Source: Rhodospirillales bacterium
Lineage (GTDB): Bacteria; Pseudomonadota; Alphaproteobacteria; Rhodospirillales; Casp-alpha2
Length of the DNA stretch: 64,000 nt
Direction of reading: 5' to 3'
Assembly: GCA_017640505.1 (NCBI GenBank)
Contig: JAEPQO010000001.1
Location: 698,625 to 762,624 of the forward strand
The position numbers and the translations under genes were made by a program. Shown here piece after piece: positions 9,421 to 18,470 of this stretch. Numbering within the stretch: the first letter of the stretch is position 1; every line of letters begins with the position of its first letter. The notes beneath the pieces are model-generated. The model was not told the DNA's origin. It did no database searches and saw nothing but the letters and a program-made list of their open reading frames with translations.

Positions 9421-9609
9421 GCGTGGGGGCCATTCCGCTCGACTGCTACTTTGTCATGTAACGTCTTCGCCCCACTATTTTATCGTGGGTGCGGAACAAG
9501 AACGTATCGGGTAACATCATGGACGAGTTTGTTCCGCCGTCGCCGAATGGCTTCTTGATCGCGCGCGGAACGATAACCGCGATACGGGGGTGAGAGAGCA
9601 GGAGTTGAA

Positions 9610-10113
9610 GTGACAGCTGAAGACCTGATCATTAGCCTTGGCTTGAAGCCGCTGCCATGGGAAGGCGGTTACTACCGTGAAACCTGGCGTACGGCAGCAG
9701 AGATTCCGCAGGACGCGCTTGGGGATGTCTATTCCGGTCCGCGATCGGCGGGAACGGCGATCTATTATCTGCTGACCCCGGATACGATCTCCAAAATGCA
9801 CCGGTTGCCCTCGGACGAGACCTTTCATTTCTACATGGGCGATCCGGTGGAAATGCTGCTTCTTTATCCGCCGGAACACGCAACCGGAATTGTGACGTTC
9901 GGGCAAGACATTGCCAGCGGGCAGGTGGTCCAGTTTACAGTGCCGGGCAACGTCTGGATGGGGGCGCGTCTCAAGGCGGGCGCGGCGGGTTATGCGCTGA
10001 TGGGCACGACCGTGGCCCCCGGCTTCGATTTCGACGACCTGGAAATGGGCGAGGGTGAGTCACTTACCGCTGCGTGGCCGGATGCGGCCGAACTTATCGG
10101 CGAGCTGAGCTGA
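9610..10113 (+). CDS. Cupin-fold protein, DUF985 / Cupin_5 family
   Basis: A 167-residue single-domain cupin (PF06172). GTG 9610 is used as start because AGGAG lies seven bases upstream. Family marks are the N-terminal GLKPLPWEGGYYRETWR, then SAGTAIYYLLTP, MHRLPSDETFHFYMGDPVEM and VPGNVWMGARL. Members are sugar-epimerase-like cupins; the biochemical role is not established for most bacteria. It precedes the SRP RNA gene on the same strand but is separated by a probable new promoter. Confidence 0.82.
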   Translation: MTAEDLIISLGLKPLPWEGGYYRETWRTAAEIPQDALGDVYSGPRSAGTAIYYLLTPDTISKMHRLPSDETFHFYMGDPVEMLLLYPPEHATGIVTFGQDIASGQVVQFTVPGNVWMGARLKAGAAGYALMGTTVAPGFDFDDLEMGEGESLTAAWPDAAELIGELS

Positions 10114-10153
10114 TGCCGTCTGCTGTGTTAAATTTTCTGCACAATGAGGGCTT

Positions 10154-10180
10154 TCGACATCCCATGACGATTGATATATT
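10154..10180 (+). promoter_or_regulatory. Putative promoter of the SRP RNA gene
   Basis: TCGACA (10154-10159) resembles a -35 element and TATATT (10175-10180) a -10 element, with a short 15-base spacer. Transcription from here would begin a few bases before the predicted RNA 5' end. The spacer is shorter than ideal, so this is tentative. Confidence 0.4.
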
Positions 10181-10183
10181 CCG

Positions 10184-10285
10184 CGCTGGGAGATCGGCCC
10201 GGACGGGCTTCTCGCCAACCCGGTCAGGTCCGGAAGGAAGCAGCCGTAACGAGTTTCGGCCCGGGTCGGTGTCCGGTCTCCCGCT
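10184..10285 (+). ncRNA. ffs: 4.5S signal recognition particle RNA (small type)
   Basis: The RNA of the signal recognition particle, which binds Ffh to target membrane proteins. The universally conserved apical segment GGTCAGGTCCGGAAGGAAGC followed by AGCC lies at 10222-10245. The flanking strands close a long hairpin: GGGAGA near 10188 pairs with TCTCCC near 10278, and GGCCCGG pairs with CCGGGTC. Total size about 100 nt fits the alphaproteobacterial small SRP RNA. Ends are estimated from the pairing. It lies just upstream of dnaX, a common arrangement. Confidence 0.95.
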
Positions 10286-10308
10286 TATTTGAGGCCCGGA
10301 CGAGAATC

Positions 10309-12078
10309 ATGAACGACAGTGCAGCCCCGGATAACGCCGAAGCGCCCGCTACCGGCGAATATCAGGTGCTGGCGCGCAAGTACCGGCCGAGCACGTTCTC
10401 CGGGCTGATCGGCCAGGACGCGATGGTCAAGACACTGACCAACGCGTTTGCCGCCAACCGGTTGCACCATGCCTTTGTCATGACGGGTGTGCGCGGTGTC
10501 GGCAAGACGTCGACGGCCCGCATCATCGCACGCGCGCTCAACTGTATCGGTCCCGACGGCACCGGCGGTCCGACGACGGAACCCTGCGGGGTCTGCGAAC
10601 ATTGCGTCGCCATCGCCGGAGACCGTCACGTGGATGTGCTCGAGATGGACGCCGCGTCCAATACCGGCGTCGACAATATCCGCGAATTGATCGACGGCGT
10701 GCGATACCGGCCCGCGTCGGCCCGCTACAAGGTCTACATCATCGACGAAGTGCACATGCTCTCGAAAAGCGCATTCAATGCGCTGCTGAAAACGCTCGAA
10801 GAGCCGCCGGAACACGTGATCTTCATTTTCGCGACGACGGAGATCCGCAAGGTGCCGATCACCGTTCTTTCGCGTTGTCAGCGCTTCGATCTCCGCCGCG
10901 TGCCGACGGAGCTTTTGGTCACGCATTTTGCGGATATCTGCAAAAAGGAAGGTGCCGAGATTTCCGACGGCGCGCTCCATATCATCGCCCGTGCTGCTGA
11001 TGGTTCGGTGCGCGATGGCCTCAGCCTCCTGGACCAGGCCATCGCCCATTCGGATGGCGCAATCGGCGAAGACCGGGTGCGGGATATGCTGGGTCTTGCC
11101 GACCGGACGCGGACCTTTGATCTGTTGGAATCGGTTCTACGCGGCGAGATCGCCCAGGCACTGAGCGAACTGCAAAGCCAGTACAAGGACGGCGCCGATC
11201 CTGCCTCGGTGATCGAGGACATGCTCGATCTCGTCCATTGGCTGACGCGGATCAAGATACAGCCGGAAAGCGCGGATGCGCCCGAGGTGCCTGAAAACGA
11301 ACGCACCAAGGGCAAGGAAATTTCAGGATCGCTGCGCATGCCGATCCTGACGCGCGCCTGGCAGATCCTGCTCAAGGGATTGAGCGAGGTAAATGTCGCG
11401 CCGTCGCCGTTGGCGGCTGCTGAAATGATCCTGGTCCGACTGACCTACGCCGCGGAACTGCCGACGCCGGGGGACGCCGTGAAGGCGCTGCAGGATGGCG
11501 ATCCCGCCGCCACCGGCGCATCGTCGTCATCCTCGCCGTCGACCGGGAACGGCGGGGCGCGGGCAAGTGCCGGCGGCGGAAGAACCGTTGCAGAAGGCTC
11601 GCCGGCCCGCGCACCCGCCGCGGACCCCGTTCCGGGTCCTCAAGCCAGGTCGTTTCCGAATTTCGAGGCCGTTGCGGTGCTGGCGGGCGAATTGCGTGAA
11701 GGCCTTTTGCAATCGTTTCTGGAAAACCAGGTTCGCATCGTCACCTTTGAGCCGGGCCGGATCGAGTTCAGTGCCGACGGCGGCGCCGATCGCGATACCG
11801 TGCAGCGCCTGAAGGGGTTTCTTGAAGAGCATTCGGGAATTTCCTGGGGGGTGGCGTTGGCACGCGAGTCGAATGCGCTGACAATCGCCGAGTTGCGGGC
11901 CCGGCATGCGGAAAAGGCGCGAAGCGATGCCGGTGAGCATCCGCTTGTTCGCGCCGTGCTCGATCAGTTTCCAGGGGCGGTCGTGGAGGAAGTCCGCCAC
12001 GTCGCCCGGGTGCCGGTTGAAGCCGCCACGGAACCGGCACCGGACCCTGATTTGTCTTCCGATGAGGACGATATTTGA
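10309..12078 (+). CDS. dnaX: DNA polymerase III subunits gamma/tau
   Basis: Clamp-loader ATPase subunit of the replicative polymerase, 589 residues. Start 10309 is chosen because any earlier in-frame start would lie inside the SRP RNA. The AAA+ domain carries Walker A GVRGVGKTST (about 60-69), a zinc module with Cys near 79, 93, 96 and 99, Walker B IIDEVHML (about 144-151) and the arginine-finger segment LSRCQRF. A low-complexity Ser/Gly/Ala linker (about 405-450) leads to the tau C-terminal region. I did not find a convincing A-rich slippery site, so a separately frameshifted gamma form is not predicted. Confidence 0.97.
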   Translation: MNDSAAPDNAEAPATGEYQVLARKYRPSTFSGLIGQDAMVKTLTNAFAANRLHHAFVMTGVRGVGKTSTARIIARALNCIGPDGTGGPTTEPCGVCEHCVAIAGDRHVDVLEMDAASNTGVDNIRELIDGVRYRPASARYKVYIIDEVHMLSKSAFNALLKTLEEPPEHVIFIFATTEIRKVPITVLSRCQRFDLRRVPTELLVTHFADICKKEGAEISDGALHIIARAADGSVRDGLSLLDQAIAHSDGAIGEDRVRDMLGLADRTRTFDLLESVLRGEIAQALSELQSQYKDGADPASVIEDMLDLVHWLTRIKIQPESADAPEVPENERTKGKEISGSLRMPILTRAWQILLKGLSEVNVAPSPLAAAEMILVRLTYAAELPTPGDAVKALQDGDPAATGASSSSSPSTGNGGARASAGGGRTVAEGSPARAPAADPVPGPQARSFPNFEAVAVLAGELREGLLQSFLENQVRIVTFEPGRIEFSADGGADRDTVQRLKGFLEEHSGISWGVALARESNALTIAELRARHAEKARSDAGEHPLVRAVLDQFPGAVVEEVRHVARVPVEAATEPAPDPDLSSDEDDI

Positions 12079-12641
12079 GCGCCGATCCGGAACGACAGCT
12101 CAAGGGCCGGCCAGATTTCTATCGGGTCGAACTGGCCGATATGCGTATACCGGAACTGTGCGAGGCGCTCGACGTCTGGCGGTCAAAATGTCATGAGGAC
12201 GGTATTCCTGTATGGGGCGAGCTGGATTTTCTCGACTTCGACACGAGAATTCTGCCGCGCATGATCTTGCTCGATGTGGACAATGGCCCGGGGTTCGGCG
12301 TGTACCGGTATTGGGGAACCCGGGTTGCCAGCTTTAACGGTGTCGATATGACGGGCCTCAGGATCAACGGCTTGGCGCCGGCGCGACATGCACGTTATTC
12401 GGAAGAGCAGTACCGCTGGGTCATTGAGCATGCGCGCCCGTCGCTGTTCGTCGCATGCCTGGGCGAGAAAGCGTGGGACCGAAAGTACGAGGCAATGCTG
12501 CGCATGCCGTGTCGATCAGCCCCGGACGCGCCGCTCGATCGTGTGCTTTGCGTCGGGTTTTACGATGATGTCCCGCAGACCATCGAGGAATACGTGGATG
12601 CGGAAATCGATCTGGAGAACTATTTCGACCCCGATGTGTGA
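12075..12641 (+). CDS. PAS_5 family sensor-like protein
   Basis: A 188-residue protein of the PAS_5 family (PF07310), cytoplasmic and of unknown ligand. The probable start is a TTG at 12075 that overlaps the dnaX stop codon (TTGA), supported by GAGGA eight bases upstream; an ATG at 12141 would shorten it by 22 residues. Typical family features are the early WRSKC segment, LPRMILLDV, GVYRYWGTRVASFNGVDMTG and the C-terminal FYDDV region. Such single-domain proteins are numerous in Rhodospirillales. Its coupling to dnaX translation is unusual. Confidence 0.75.
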   Translation: MSADPERQLKGRPDFYRVELADMRIPELCEALDVWRSKCHEDGIPVWGELDFLDFDTRILPRMILLDVDNGPGFGVYRYWGTRVASFNGVDMTGLRINGLAPARHARYSEEQYRWVIEHARPSLFVACLGEKAWDRKYEAMLRMPCRSAPDAPLDRVLCVGFYDDVPQTIEEYVDAEIDLENYFDPDV

Positions 12642-12649
12642 TCTGGCGA

Positions 12650-13483
12650 TCAGTCGAGCAGGAACGAATTGCCCGATGCTTCGCCCCACGCTTCCATGAA
12701 ATCCGCCAGATAGGGACGTTTTTCCTTTTCCGCGTCGATAAAGCTGATGAGATCGGCAACGCAGGCGTTGTAGCCCGACTTGTTCAGCGTCCCCGTGTGC
12801 AATTGCCAGCGCAGATAGACCAGATAGGTGTTCAACACGTCCGTTTCGCAGTAGTTGCGGACATCCTCGATCTTTCCGTCGTCGATCATTTCGGCGACCA
12901 TGGAACCGTCGACGCCGAACTTGCCGGCAAAGCCAAAGGCGGCGCAGACCTCGTTCAGTTTGACGCGCGCCGAAGCGCCGAAATCGGACAGGACGTCTAG
13001 CAGGTCGCAGTGCCAGTCCGTTGCGTAGCGGTATCCATAGCTGTTCCACTTGTCGCCGGATTTGTGCAGCCAGGGCGCCGAGATCCCGTGGACCATGGCC
13101 CGGTATTTGAGCACCGGAAGATCGAAGGTCCGCCCGTTGAAGCTGACGAGTCGCGGTTTCTGCCGCTCCAGGTAGGTAAAGAAACCCTGCAACAGCCGGG
13201 CCTCATCGTAGTCCGCCTCGCCACCGGAACGCAGGTCCTTCAGCAAATATCCTTCTTGCGTTCCGTCGCGCTCGATCTCAGCCTCAAGGAACGAAATTGC
13301 CACGACCTTGTGGAACGGCTGGCGCGGAAAGGCGTTTCTGCCGTCCGTCACGTCCAGGTGGTATTGCTCGATCGCGGCACGCCGCTCCGCCACGTCGGTT
13401 GAGTCGATCCCCGTGAGGTTCGGCGCGGCGTCGGTATCCGGGACAGTTTCGATATCGAAGACGAACAGGTTTTGATGCAGCAT
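12650..13483 (-). CDS. Predicted 3'-5' exonuclease, PolB exonuclease-like (DNA_pol_B_exo2)
   Basis: A 277-residue stand-alone exonuclease of the DEDD superfamily related to the proofreading domain of B-family polymerases (PF10108). Exo I motif is FVFDIETVPD near the N-terminus, Exo II SFNGRTFDLPVLKYRA in the middle and Exo III YCETDVLNTYLVYLRWQ toward the C-terminus. The start at 13483 begins MLHQNLFVFDIE; the frame stays open upstream but that part overlaps ybaB. It ends eight bases from the PAS_5 gene and diverges from ybaB with only 61 bases between them, so the two promoters must be close or overlapping. Confidence 0.85.
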   Translation of the reverse strand: MLHQNLFVFDIETVPDTDAAPNLTGIDSTDVAERRAAIEQYHLDVTDGRNAFPRQPFHKVVAISFLEAEIERDGTQEGYLLKDLRSGGEADYDEARLLQGFFTYLERQKPRLVSFNGRTFDLPVLKYRAMVHGISAPWLHKSGDKWNSYGYRYATDWHCDLLDVLSDFGASARVKLNEVCAAFGFAGKFGVDGSMVAEMIDDGKIEDVRNYCETDVLNTYLVYLRWQLHTGTLNKSGYNACVADLISFIDAEKEKRPYLADFMEAWGEASGNSFLLD

Positions 13484-13544
13484 GGCAAATGTTATACAGA
13501 ACCGGCGTAAGGAATCCCAGCAACGTGACGGAGCACCGCCGATT

Positions 13545-13868
13545 ATGAAAAATCTCGGCCAGATGATGAAGCAGGCGCAGGAAATCCAGCAGAAGATGCA
13601 GGATATGCAGCGCGAGCTCGAAGAGCTCGAAGTCACCGGCAAGTCCGGCGGCGGGATGTGCCAGGTCACGTTGACCGGCAAGGGTGAAGCCAAAAAAGTC
13701 CTGATCGACCCGTCTCTGGTCAATCCGGACGACGCCGAGGTGCTGGAAGACCTGATCGTTGCCGCCATCAACGATGCGCGCGCCAAATCCGACGAGGTGA
13801 TGCGCGAGAAGATGCAGGACATCACGGGCGGTCTTCCGCTGCCGCCGGGCATGCAGCTTCCATTCTGA
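13545..13868 (+). CDS. YbaB/EbfC family nucleoid-associated protein
   Basis: Small DNA-binding protein of 107 residues. The start MKNLGQMMKQAQEIQQKMQD is the conserved amphipathic helix, and GLPLPPGMQLPF is the typical C-terminus. An upstream in-frame extension is ignored because the family always begins at this helix. Between dnaX and recR the gene is highly conserved in bacteria; here the usual close dnaX-ybaB linkage is interrupted by the PAS_5 gene and the antisense exonuclease. Followed by recR 14 bases later. Confidence 0.95.
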   Translation: MKNLGQMMKQAQEIQQKMQDMQRELEELEVTGKSGGGMCQVTLTGKGEAKKVLIDPSLVNPDDAEVLEDLIVAAINDARAKSDEVMREKMQDITGGLPLPPGMQLPF

Positions 13869-13882
13869 GATAAATCGCAGCC

Positions 13883-14476
13883 GTGGCAGAGCAGGATATC
13901 GAACGATTGGTGCAGCTTCTGGCGAAGCTGCCTGGGCTCGGGCCACGTTCGGCGCGCCGTGCCGTTCTGCAGTTGTTGAAGCGCCGAGAATCGCTGCTGC
14001 AGCCTCTGGCGACGGCGCTTGCCGACGCCGGTGAGCGGGTCCGGGCGTGCACCACGTGCGGCAACCTGGATACGATTGACCCGTGCGCGATCTGCAACGA
14101 CCCCAGGCGCGACGATGCACAACTTTGTGTCGTCGAGGATGTGGCCGATCTTTGGGCGTTGGAACGCACGGCGAGCTTCAAGGGGAAGTATCATGTCCTG
14201 GGAGGGACGCTCTCCGCGCTGGACGGTGTCGGCCCCGACGACCTGAACATTCCGGCGTTGCTGGCACGGGCACGGGAAACGCCCGGCGCCGAGATCATTC
14301 TTGCGACCAGCGCAACCGTCGACGGCCAGACAACGGCACATTACATAGCTGATCGGCTGCATGAACACGGGATCAAGGTGTCAGGTCTCGCGCATGGCGT
14401 GCCCGTCGGCGGCGAACTGGATTTTCTGGACGACGGCACCATCGCGGCGGCGCTCAGGGACCGCAGGCCCGTTTAA
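13883..14476 (+). CDS. recR: Recombination mediator protein RecR
   Basis: Acts with RecF and RecO to load RecA at gaps. The 197-residue protein shows the N-terminal helix-hairpin-helix ([12 protein letters not shown]), a four-cysteine zinc finger with Cys at about 56, 59, 68 and 71, and a Toprim domain starting [13 protein letters not shown]. The C-terminal Walker-like [20 protein letters not shown] is diagnostic. The start is GTG at 13883. It ends 20 bases from the convergent pentapeptide-repeat gene. Confidence 0.97.
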   Translation: MAEQDIERLVQLLAKLPGLGPRSARRAVLQLLKRRESLLQPLATALADAGERVRACTTCGNLDTIDPCAICNDPRRDDAQLCVVEDVADLWALERTASFKGKYHVLGGTLSALDGVGPDDLNIPALLARARETPGAEIILATSATVDGQTTAHYIADRLHEHGIKVSGLAHGVPVGGELDFLDDGTIAAALRDRRPV

Positions 14477-14496
14477 CCGGATAGGGGCGGCAAGGG

Positions 14497-15774
14497 CTAT
14501 TTGCCGCCGGCATCGGCCTTTTCGGTTTTGAATATGGCGCCGCGTTTTTTAAGTTCCGCCTCGACCTCGTCATCGAAATCGCAGCCGACGAATGTTGCCT
14601 TGTCGACCTTGATATCCGTCAGATCGGCACCCCAGAAAAACGCGCCACTGACATACGCCCCCGAAAAATCGCTGCCGGCGAGGATTGCGTTCGAGAAGTT
14701 CGGGCGCCAGCGTCTGGTTTTGACCTTCGGGTCGTCACTGGCGGTCTCGATAGGGCGCATTTTGGCACCCCTGAAATTGGCGTCTTTCAGAACGGCATGG
14801 TGGAAATTGGCGGCATCGAGTTCGGCATTGGCGAACGAGGCATTGCTCAGTTTCGATTCCTGAAAGAACGTGAAGAGGCAGATCGTATCGTTGCAGTTAC
14901 AGGCCTCGAGGTTGGACGACTTGATGCTCATGCCGCTCAGGTTGACGCCGCGCAGGTTGACGCCTGAAAGATCGGAGTGTTCGAGGTTTGCAGGTCTTCC
15001 TTCCTTGCCGTTGGTCCGGATCCACTTGTGATGGCGCACCATGCGGTTGCGAATGTTGTCTTCCAGGTGCGACAGGCTTTCCGGCACGACGACGTTATTC
15101 GTGCTGGCGTGCTGCAGGTTGGTTGCGTTCAGCACCACGCCGCGCATGTTGGAATCGTCCAGGCAGGCCGAATTCAGGTCGGCTTCTGAGAGATTCGCTT
15201 CCGAGAGGTTCGCGCCCTTGAGGTTTGCGCCGCCCATCTTGGCCCGGTTCAGATTCACCTTCGACAGGTTTGCGTTCTCGAAGTTGGCGGCCTGCAGCTC
15301 TGCGGCTTCCAGGTCGGCGCTGGTCATCTTCGCATTTTGAAGGTTGGATTCCGCGATGTGTTCCTTCAGCTCGTCGGCGCGCCCCTTTTCTTCCTTCGAC
15401 AGGTTGGCGCCCTTCAGCTTCCAGACGACCTCCGCGACCTGACCGGCACGCAGGTCGACCTCGTTCATCGAGGCATGTTCCAGGTTCGCGCGGGCAAGGT
15501 TCGCGCCGCGCATGTCGGCCCGGTCGAGTTTGGCGCGGGCGAGGTTGGCACCGGTAAAGTTGCAGCCGTAAAGGTCGGCGCCCCGCAGGTCGACGCCGAC
15601 CAGCTTGGAGTGCGAGAAGTTGCAGCCGGTCAGCACCGCTTCGCGAAGGTTCAGCTTGTTGAAGTTCTGGCCGGAAAGATCCTTCATGCGGATGTCGGCA
15701 CGCTTGCCGCCTTCAATCCCGCTCATGAACTGGATATGTTCGCGGATGATTTTTTTCAGTTCACCCGTATCCAT
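14497..15774 (-). CDS. Pentapeptide-repeat protein
   Basis: A 425-residue protein built mainly from A(D/N)LXX pentapeptide repeats, for example GADLYGCNFTGANLARAKL and GANLSEANLSEADL, which fold into a right-handed quadrilateral beta helix. After a short N-terminal helix (MDTGELKKIIREHIQFM), repeats run from about residue 30. They are broken by a charged helical insert near 130-145 and a basic insert with NIRNRMVRHHKWIR near 245-260, then resume to about 400. There is no signal peptide, so it is probably cytoplasmic. The function is unknown; some relatives mimic DNA and bind gyrase. A ribosome site GGGGAAGAG supports the start. Confidence 0.85.
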   Translation of the reverse strand: MDTGELKKIIREHIQFMSGIEGGKRADIRMKDLSGQNFNKLNLREAVLTGCNFSHSKLVGVDLRGADLYGCNFTGANLARAKLDRADMRGANLARANLEHASMNEVDLRAGQVAEVVWKLKGANLSKEEKGRADELKEHIAESNLQNAKMTSADLEAAELQAANFENANLSKVNLNRAKMGGANLKGANLSEANLSEADLNSACLDDSNMRGVVLNATNLQHASTNNVVVPESLSHLEDNIRNRMVRHHKWIRTNGKEGRPANLEHSDLSGVNLRGVNLSGMSIKSSNLEACNCNDTICLFTFFQESKLSNASFANAELDAANFHHAVLKDANFRGAKMRPIETASDDPKVKTRRWRPNFSNAILAGSDFSGAYVSGAFFWGADLTDIKVDKATFVGCDFDDEVEAELKKRGAIFKTEKADAGGK

Positions 15775-15863
15775 GGCCGCTCTTCCCCGTCAAAACACAT
15801 TCCGGCAACTTGAGGTGTTGCGCAATAATAGGAAATAAGACCCTGTTTTTAATTAATTTTCCG

Positions 15864-16958
15864 TTATTCGGCGGCTTTGCCGTCGGGTGGTGACAGCATA
15901 CCTGCGGCCTCCTCGCCATCGCCGAGCTGAAGGTCTTCGATACGCGCACCGCGGCGCATGATCTTGCCGCTGGATATCTCGATGTCGCCGATATCCTTTT
16001 GCGCCTGATTGAAATGCGACTTGAGCTTGCCGACACGGTCGTCGAGCCGGCTGACGTCTTGCAGCAGCTTATGCACCTCGGCCTGAATGACGTCCGCCTG
16101 TTCGCGCATGTGTACGTCGCGCAGGATCGCGCGGACGGTGTTCAGCGTTGCCATCAGTGTCGTCGGCGAGACGATCCAGACACGGCGCCTGAAGCCTTCC
16201 TCGACGACGTTCCGGAAGTTCGCGTGCAGTTCCGCGTAGACCGCTTCGGACGGCAGGAACAACAGCGCGCTCTCGGACGTTTCACCCGGCAGGATGTAGC
16301 GTTCGGAAATGTCCTTCACGTGTTTCAGGACGGCCGCCGAAAATTCCCGGCCCGCGGCCGCCTTGTCGGCATCCGACTCCGCGTTTCGCAGCGTCTCGTA
16401 GCTTTCCAGCGGGAACTTGCTGTCGATGGCGATGGGGCCCGGCGGGTTTGGGAGTTGCAGCAGACAATCGGCCCGTTTGCCGTTGGAGAGCGTCGCCTGA
16501 AATGTGTAGGCCGACGCCGGCAGGGCGGCCGTCACCAGGTCGTTCAGCTGGATCTCGCCGAATGCGCCACGGGCCTGCTTGTTGGACAGGATGTCCTGTA
16601 GGCTGACCATCTGTTGCGAAAGTTCGGTAATGTTCTTCTGTGCATGATCGATGAGCGCAAGCCGCTCGTGCAGGACCTTCAGCGTCTGTCCGGTGCGCTC
16701 GGTCTGCTCGGTCAGGCTGTCACCCAGGCGTTTCGACAATGCATCGAGACGTTGGTTTGAATCCGACTGAGCCTGCTCCATGCGTCCGGAAAGCGTGGTC
16801 TGTGCCTGCGCGAGGGAACTCGCGATTTCGCTCAGGTGCTGCAGTCGTGCCGCTTGATCCGCACGGGCGCGCGCACCGGCATTAATGGCAATCAAAATGA
16901 TCACCACCGCCACCGTGAGCCCTCCCAGGATCATCAGTGTCTGGACGTCGACTTGCAC
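15864..16958 (-). CDS. rmuC: DNA recombination protein RmuC
   Basis: RmuC family protein of 364 residues, linked to limiting genome rearrangement at inverted repeats. It has an N-terminal membrane helix (LMILGGLTVAVVIILIAIN), a coiled coil (about 35-120), and the nuclease-like RmuC core with GAFGEIQLNDLV, CLLQLPNPPGPIAIDSKFPL and LFLPSEAVYAELH. The start is GTG at 16958 with AGAGAGG upstream. It is the probable first gene of a unit with the pentapeptide-repeat gene 89 bases downstream. Confidence 0.93.
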   Translation of the reverse strand: MQVDVQTLMILGGLTVAVVIILIAINAGARARADQAARLQHLSEIASSLAQAQTTLSGRMEQAQSDSNQRLDALSKRLGDSLTEQTERTGQTLKVLHERLALIDHAQKNITELSQQMVSLQDILSNKQARGAFGEIQLNDLVTAALPASAYTFQATLSNGKRADCLLQLPNPPGPIAIDSKFPLESYETLRNAESDADKAAAGREFSAAVLKHVKDISERYILPGETSESALLFLPSEAVYAELHANFRNVVEEGFRRRVWIVSPTTLMATLNTVRAILRDVHMREQADVIQAEVHKLLQDVSRLDDRVGKLKSHFNQAQKDIGDIEISSGKIMRRGARIEDLQLGDGEEAAGMLSPPDGKAAE

Positions 16959-17069
16959 GCTGCCTCTCTTTCGTCAAAATCTTCTGTGAAAGCTTGCATG
17001 AGCCGGGCTGCCGACGCAATTGCCGGGCCGCCACAAACGTTACGTAACGACAACCGAAGAGGATTGGGA

Positions 17070-18467
17070 ATGAACATCCGTGCCGCAAAGATGACCGCCC
17101 TGGTGGTATCCGGTATTCTGTTCGCCGCGCCGGCAATGGCCCAGAATGCGCCGGATACGGCGCTGCGATTGACGATATACGCGAACGGTCTGTCGCTGGT
17201 CGACGAAGCGCGGATGCTTTCCGGTAGCGAGGGCACGACCGTGCGCCTCGACAACGTCGGCCCCAATATGATCGCCGACAGTGTGCGGGTCGAACTCGAC
17301 GGCGAGGTCGGCGTGCGCGAAATCGCGCTCGATTCGGATATCCTGACCCAGCGCACGCTTCTTGAGCGTGCACTCGGCAGAACCGTCAAATTGGTCCGTA
17401 CCAACCCGGCGACAGGCGCGGAAACCGTCGAGGATGCCGAGGTGCTGAGCGTCGCCCAGGGTCTGGTGCTCAAGGTCGGCGACCGGATCGAGACCGAGCC
17501 GCCGGGCCGCATTGTGTTCGACACAGTGCCGGACGACCTGCATGCGACGCCGACGCTGTCATTGACGCTGAGCAAGCCGCTGAGCGCGCCGACGGGCGCC
17601 AGGCTCGCCTATCTGACAAATGGGCTGTCATGGAACGCGGTTTACACGGCCGTACTTGATCCCGCGCATAACAATCTTGATCTTTCGGTCTGGGCCAAGG
17701 TTCAGAACAATTCCGGCATCGACTACACCGGCGCGCTGGTCTCCCTGGTAGCCGGTGATGTCGCGCGCGAGGCCATGCCGCCGCGTGGCAAGATCCTGAT
17801 GCGCGCCGAGGCCGCGATGGCGTCCGACAGCGCCGGGGTCAACCCATCCAGAAGCGAACTTTCGGCGTTCCACATGTACAAGATGCCCGAACCGGTCACT
17901 CTCAAGGACAAGGAGTCCCGGCAATTGCGGCTGCTTTCGGCAGATGGTGTCGTTGCACGCCGCGTGCTTGAATTCAGAAGCGGTGCGCCCGTCTTCGGGG
18001 CAGTACGCGGCGCCGGTGACGCGCAGGCCGTCCGCCAGCGCATCATGATCATCAACGATGTTGCCAGTCATCTCGGCGTGCCGTTGCCGGCCGGCCTGGT
18101 TCGGGCGTACGTCCGCGATGACGAAGGCGCGCTCAGATTCATCGGCGAAGACAGCATCGACAATACGCCGCTTTCGCAAGAAGTGGCGCTCGACCTCGGC
18201 GACGCGTTCGATGTGACGGTCGAACGGACACAGACCGACTTCCGCCGTGTCGGAGATCGGGTCACCGAAGCCGCGTTTTCACTCACGGTGCGGAATGGCG
18301 GCACCGAAGCGGCAACCGTCAAGGTGGTCGAGGATATCCCCGGCGATTGGGAGATCTTGGCCGAATCGCTGACCCATACGCGTGACGGCATTGCCGCCGA
18401 ATGGCAGGTGCCGGTGCCGGCCGGCGGCGCCGTTGACCTGACGTACCGGGTGCGTGTCAGACGCTGA
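17070..18467 (+). CDS. Secreted DUF4139 domain protein
   Basis: A 465-residue exported protein. The start at 17070 gives a clear signal peptide (MNIRAAKMTALVVSGILFAA, cleavage after PAMA). The rest matches the DUF4139 family (PF13598): early TIYANGLSLVDEAR, then GARLAYLTNGLSWNAVYTAV, and a C-terminal VKVVEDIPGDWEILAES beta domain. The family is widespread but its function is unknown. It is divergent from rmuC and ends three bases from the convergent nucleoside transporter gene. Confidence 0.82.
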   Translation: MNIRAAKMTALVVSGILFAAPAMAQNAPDTALRLTIYANGLSLVDEARMLSGSEGTTVRLDNVGPNMIADSVRVELDGEVGVREIALDSDILTQRTLLERALGRTVKLVRTNPATGAETVEDAEVLSVAQGLVLKVGDRIETEPPGRIVFDTVPDDLHATPTLSLTLSKPLSAPTGARLAYLTNGLSWNAVYTAVLDPAHNNLDLSVWAKVQNNSGIDYTGALVSLVAGDVAREAMPPRGKILMRAEAAMASDSAGVNPSRSELSAFHMYKMPEPVTLKDKESRQLRLLSADGVVARRVLEFRSGAPVFGAVRGAGDAQAVRQRIMIINDVASHLGVPLPAGLVRAYVRDDEGALRFIGEDSIDNTPLSQEVALDLGDAFDVTVERTQTDFRRVGDRVTEAAFSLTVRNGGTEAATVKVVEDIPGDWEILAESLTHTRDGIAAEWQVPVPAGGAVDLTYRVRVRR

Positions 18468-18470
18468 TCG

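Noticed and set aside
9470-9500. Second terminator or small RNA after the lipoprotein gene
   Set aside because: A short CCCAC/GTGGG stem is visible, but without a T run, promoter or conserved structure it does not support a feature.
10171-10308. N-terminal extension of dnaX
   Set aside because: The in-frame extension would run through the conserved SRP RNA. DnaX proteins begin near the start used here.
10309-12078. Programmed frameshift in dnaX giving a separate gamma subunit
   Set aside because: No A-rich slippery heptamer with a following hairpin was seen at the end of the ATPase region.
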